From the NCBI GenBank assembly GCA_946183385.1, contig CAMHBN010000132.1, positions 1 through 5,875 of the forward strand: 5,875 nt of DNA. The letters are read 5' to 3'. Positions within the stretch are counted from its first letter, which is position 1; the number at the start of each line of letters is the position of its first letter. The notes beneath the pieces are model-generated. The model had not been told where the DNA came from. It saw only the letters and a program-made list of their open reading frames with translations, and did no database searches. A program made the translations under genes and the position numbers. Of the stretch, positions 5,223 through 5,875 are shown one piece after another. This DNA is from an uncultured Ruminococcus sp. GTDB lineage: Bacteria > Bacillota > Clostridia > Oscillospirales > Ruminococcaceae.

Positions 5223-5243
5223 GGTATAGCTTCAGCCTATACC
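5223..5243. promoter_or_regulatory. Distal LysR-type operator-like palindrome of por, spanning the lysR stop codon
   Basis: Perfect 7-bp inverted repeat GGTATAG-N7-CTATACC with core TATA-N9-TATA. Its centre (5233) is about 66 bp upstream of the predicted por start, matching the usual recognition-site position of LysR-type regulators. The lysR stop codon (5232-5234) lies in its middle. No U-run follows, so it does not look like an intrinsic terminator. Confidence 0.6.
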
Positions 5244-5875
5244 GAGATACTTCTTTATCTCGCGGATATATATGTCAGCCATTTCGCTGAGAATGACATT
5301 TTTCAGCGTGATATAGCCTATCTCCATTATCTCGTCGGTGTCGTCCTCGAAGGGCACTGCGATGTAGTCGGAGCCGTTGAGCTCCTCGCAGATTATGCCC
5401 GAGCACAGCGTGTAGCCGTTCAGACCTATCATCAGGTTGAGCATTGTTGCGCGGTCGTTAGCCTTTATCGTGCGCTGATAGTCGGCGGTGCTGAGCAGCT
5501 CCTCGGCGAGGTAGAACGTGCTGTTGTCGCCCTGCTCGAACGAGAGGCAGGGATAGTCCGCGAGCTGCCCGAACGTTATCTTCTTCTCCTTCGCGAGCGG
5601 GTGACCCTTCCACAGGTAGACGAACGGTCTGCACTTAGTCAGCGTGTGAAATTCGAGCCCATTGGAGTGCAGGAGCTTTGTTATCGACTTGCGGTTGAAG
5701 TCGTTGAGGTAGATGATGCCTATCTCGCTTCGCAGGGTAGCGACGTCGCTGATGACCTCGCCCGTCTTTGTCTCACGGACTGCAAACTCGTATTCCGAGG
5801 TGTCGAACTTCTTGACCATTTCCACGAAAGCCTTGACCGCGAACGAGTAATGCTGTGTGGACACGCCGAACTTCT
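5232..5875 (-). CDS. LysR-type transcriptional regulator, C-terminal effector domain (N-terminus beyond window)
   Basis: The 213 visible residues are the ligand-sensing domain of a LysR-type regulator. The stretch KFGVSTQHYSFAVKAFVEMV, then IGIIYLNDF, CRPFVYLWKGHPLAKEKKITFGQLADYPCLSFEQGD and IGLNGYTLCSG, follows the periplasmic-binding-protein-like fold of a subgroup common in Clostridia. The winged-helix DNA-binding domain, about 90 residues, lies beyond the window edge. The reading frame stays open to the edge, so the in-frame GTG at 5864 is internal and not the start. The gene points the same way as the por operon, 89 nt upstream of porG, and its stop codon lies within an operator-like palindrome. 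By context it probably controls por and paaK in response to an organic acid, oxoacid or amino acid of this pathway; the ligand is not readable from the sequence. Confidence 0.92.
   Translation of the reverse strand, partial: KFGVSTQHYSFAVKAFVEMVKKFDTSEYEFAVRETKTGEVISDVATLRSEIGIIYLNDFNRKSITKLLHSNGLEFHTLTKCRPFVYLWKGHPLAKEKKITFGQLADYPCLSFEQGDNSTFYLAEELLSTADYQRTIKANDRATMLNLMIGLNGYTLCSGIICEELNGSDYIAVPFEDDTDEIMEIGYITLKNVILSEMADIYIREIKKYLGIG

Noticed and set aside
5223..5243. GGTATAG palindrome as an intrinsic terminator of lysR
   Set aside because: The stem is AT-rich and is not followed by a T-run on the minus strand; its match to the paaK upstream dyad favours an operator role.
5232..5864. GTG at 5864 as the start of the LysR-type gene
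   Set aside because: The frame is open to the window edge, the domain starting here is only the effector half, and no ribosome binding site can be seen in the remaining few bases.

Overview
The window reads as a piece of a Clostridia-type Firmicutes chromosome, tentatively Oscillospirales/Ruminococcaceae-like. Base composition is moderate to slightly GC-rich. Most start codons follow strong AGGAGG-like ribosome binding sites, the enzymes are ferredoxin-dependent anaerobic ones, and the spacers carry short TGTAGGGG-type hairpin repeats of a kind I associate with that group. The genus cannot be settled from this window.

All six recognisable genes lie on the minus strand, so transcription runs from high to low coordinates. 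In that order they are: the C-terminal two thirds of a LysR-type regulator (5232-5875, cut by the window edge); a tightly packed porG-porD-porA-porB operon for a four-subunit 2-oxoacid:ferredoxin oxidoreductase (5142 down to 2285, joined by 4, 4 and 11 nt overlaps); a phenylacetate-CoA ligase family gene, paaK (732-2072); and the N-terminal half of a class I PLP-dependent aminotransferase (1-605, cut by the window edge). The three non-coding gaps (606-731, 2073-2284, 5143-5231) hold promoters, operator-like dyads and paired hairpin repeats. No gene longer than about 300 bases is missing, and I see no RNA gene, CRISPR array or insertion sequence.

The enzymes form a coherent path: acid + CoA + ATP -> acyl-CoA (PaaK); acyl-CoA + CO2 + reduced ferredoxin <-> 2-oxoacid (PorGDAB); 2-oxoacid <-> amino acid (aminotransferase). 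In the reductive direction this would turn a salvaged aryl or branched acid such as phenylacetate into an amino acid such as phenylalanine, as known physiologically for rumen bacteria. In the other direction it would ferment amino acids. The AMP-forming ligase favours the assimilatory reading, but the substrate is inferred.

The most notable observation is regulatory. The por and paaK promoters have the same architecture base for base: a distal TATA-N9-TATA dyad, a proximal ATA-N9-TAT dyad abutting a TGGACA -35 box, a 17-bp spacer and a perfect TATAAT -10 box, all at identical spacings. Both dyads fit the T-N11-A rule of LysR-type operators, and their predicted centres (about -66 and -43) suit classical LysR-type activation. 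The LysR gene next door, whose stop codon sits inside the distal por dyad, is the obvious candidate regulator. The aminotransferase has a separate promoter without these sites.
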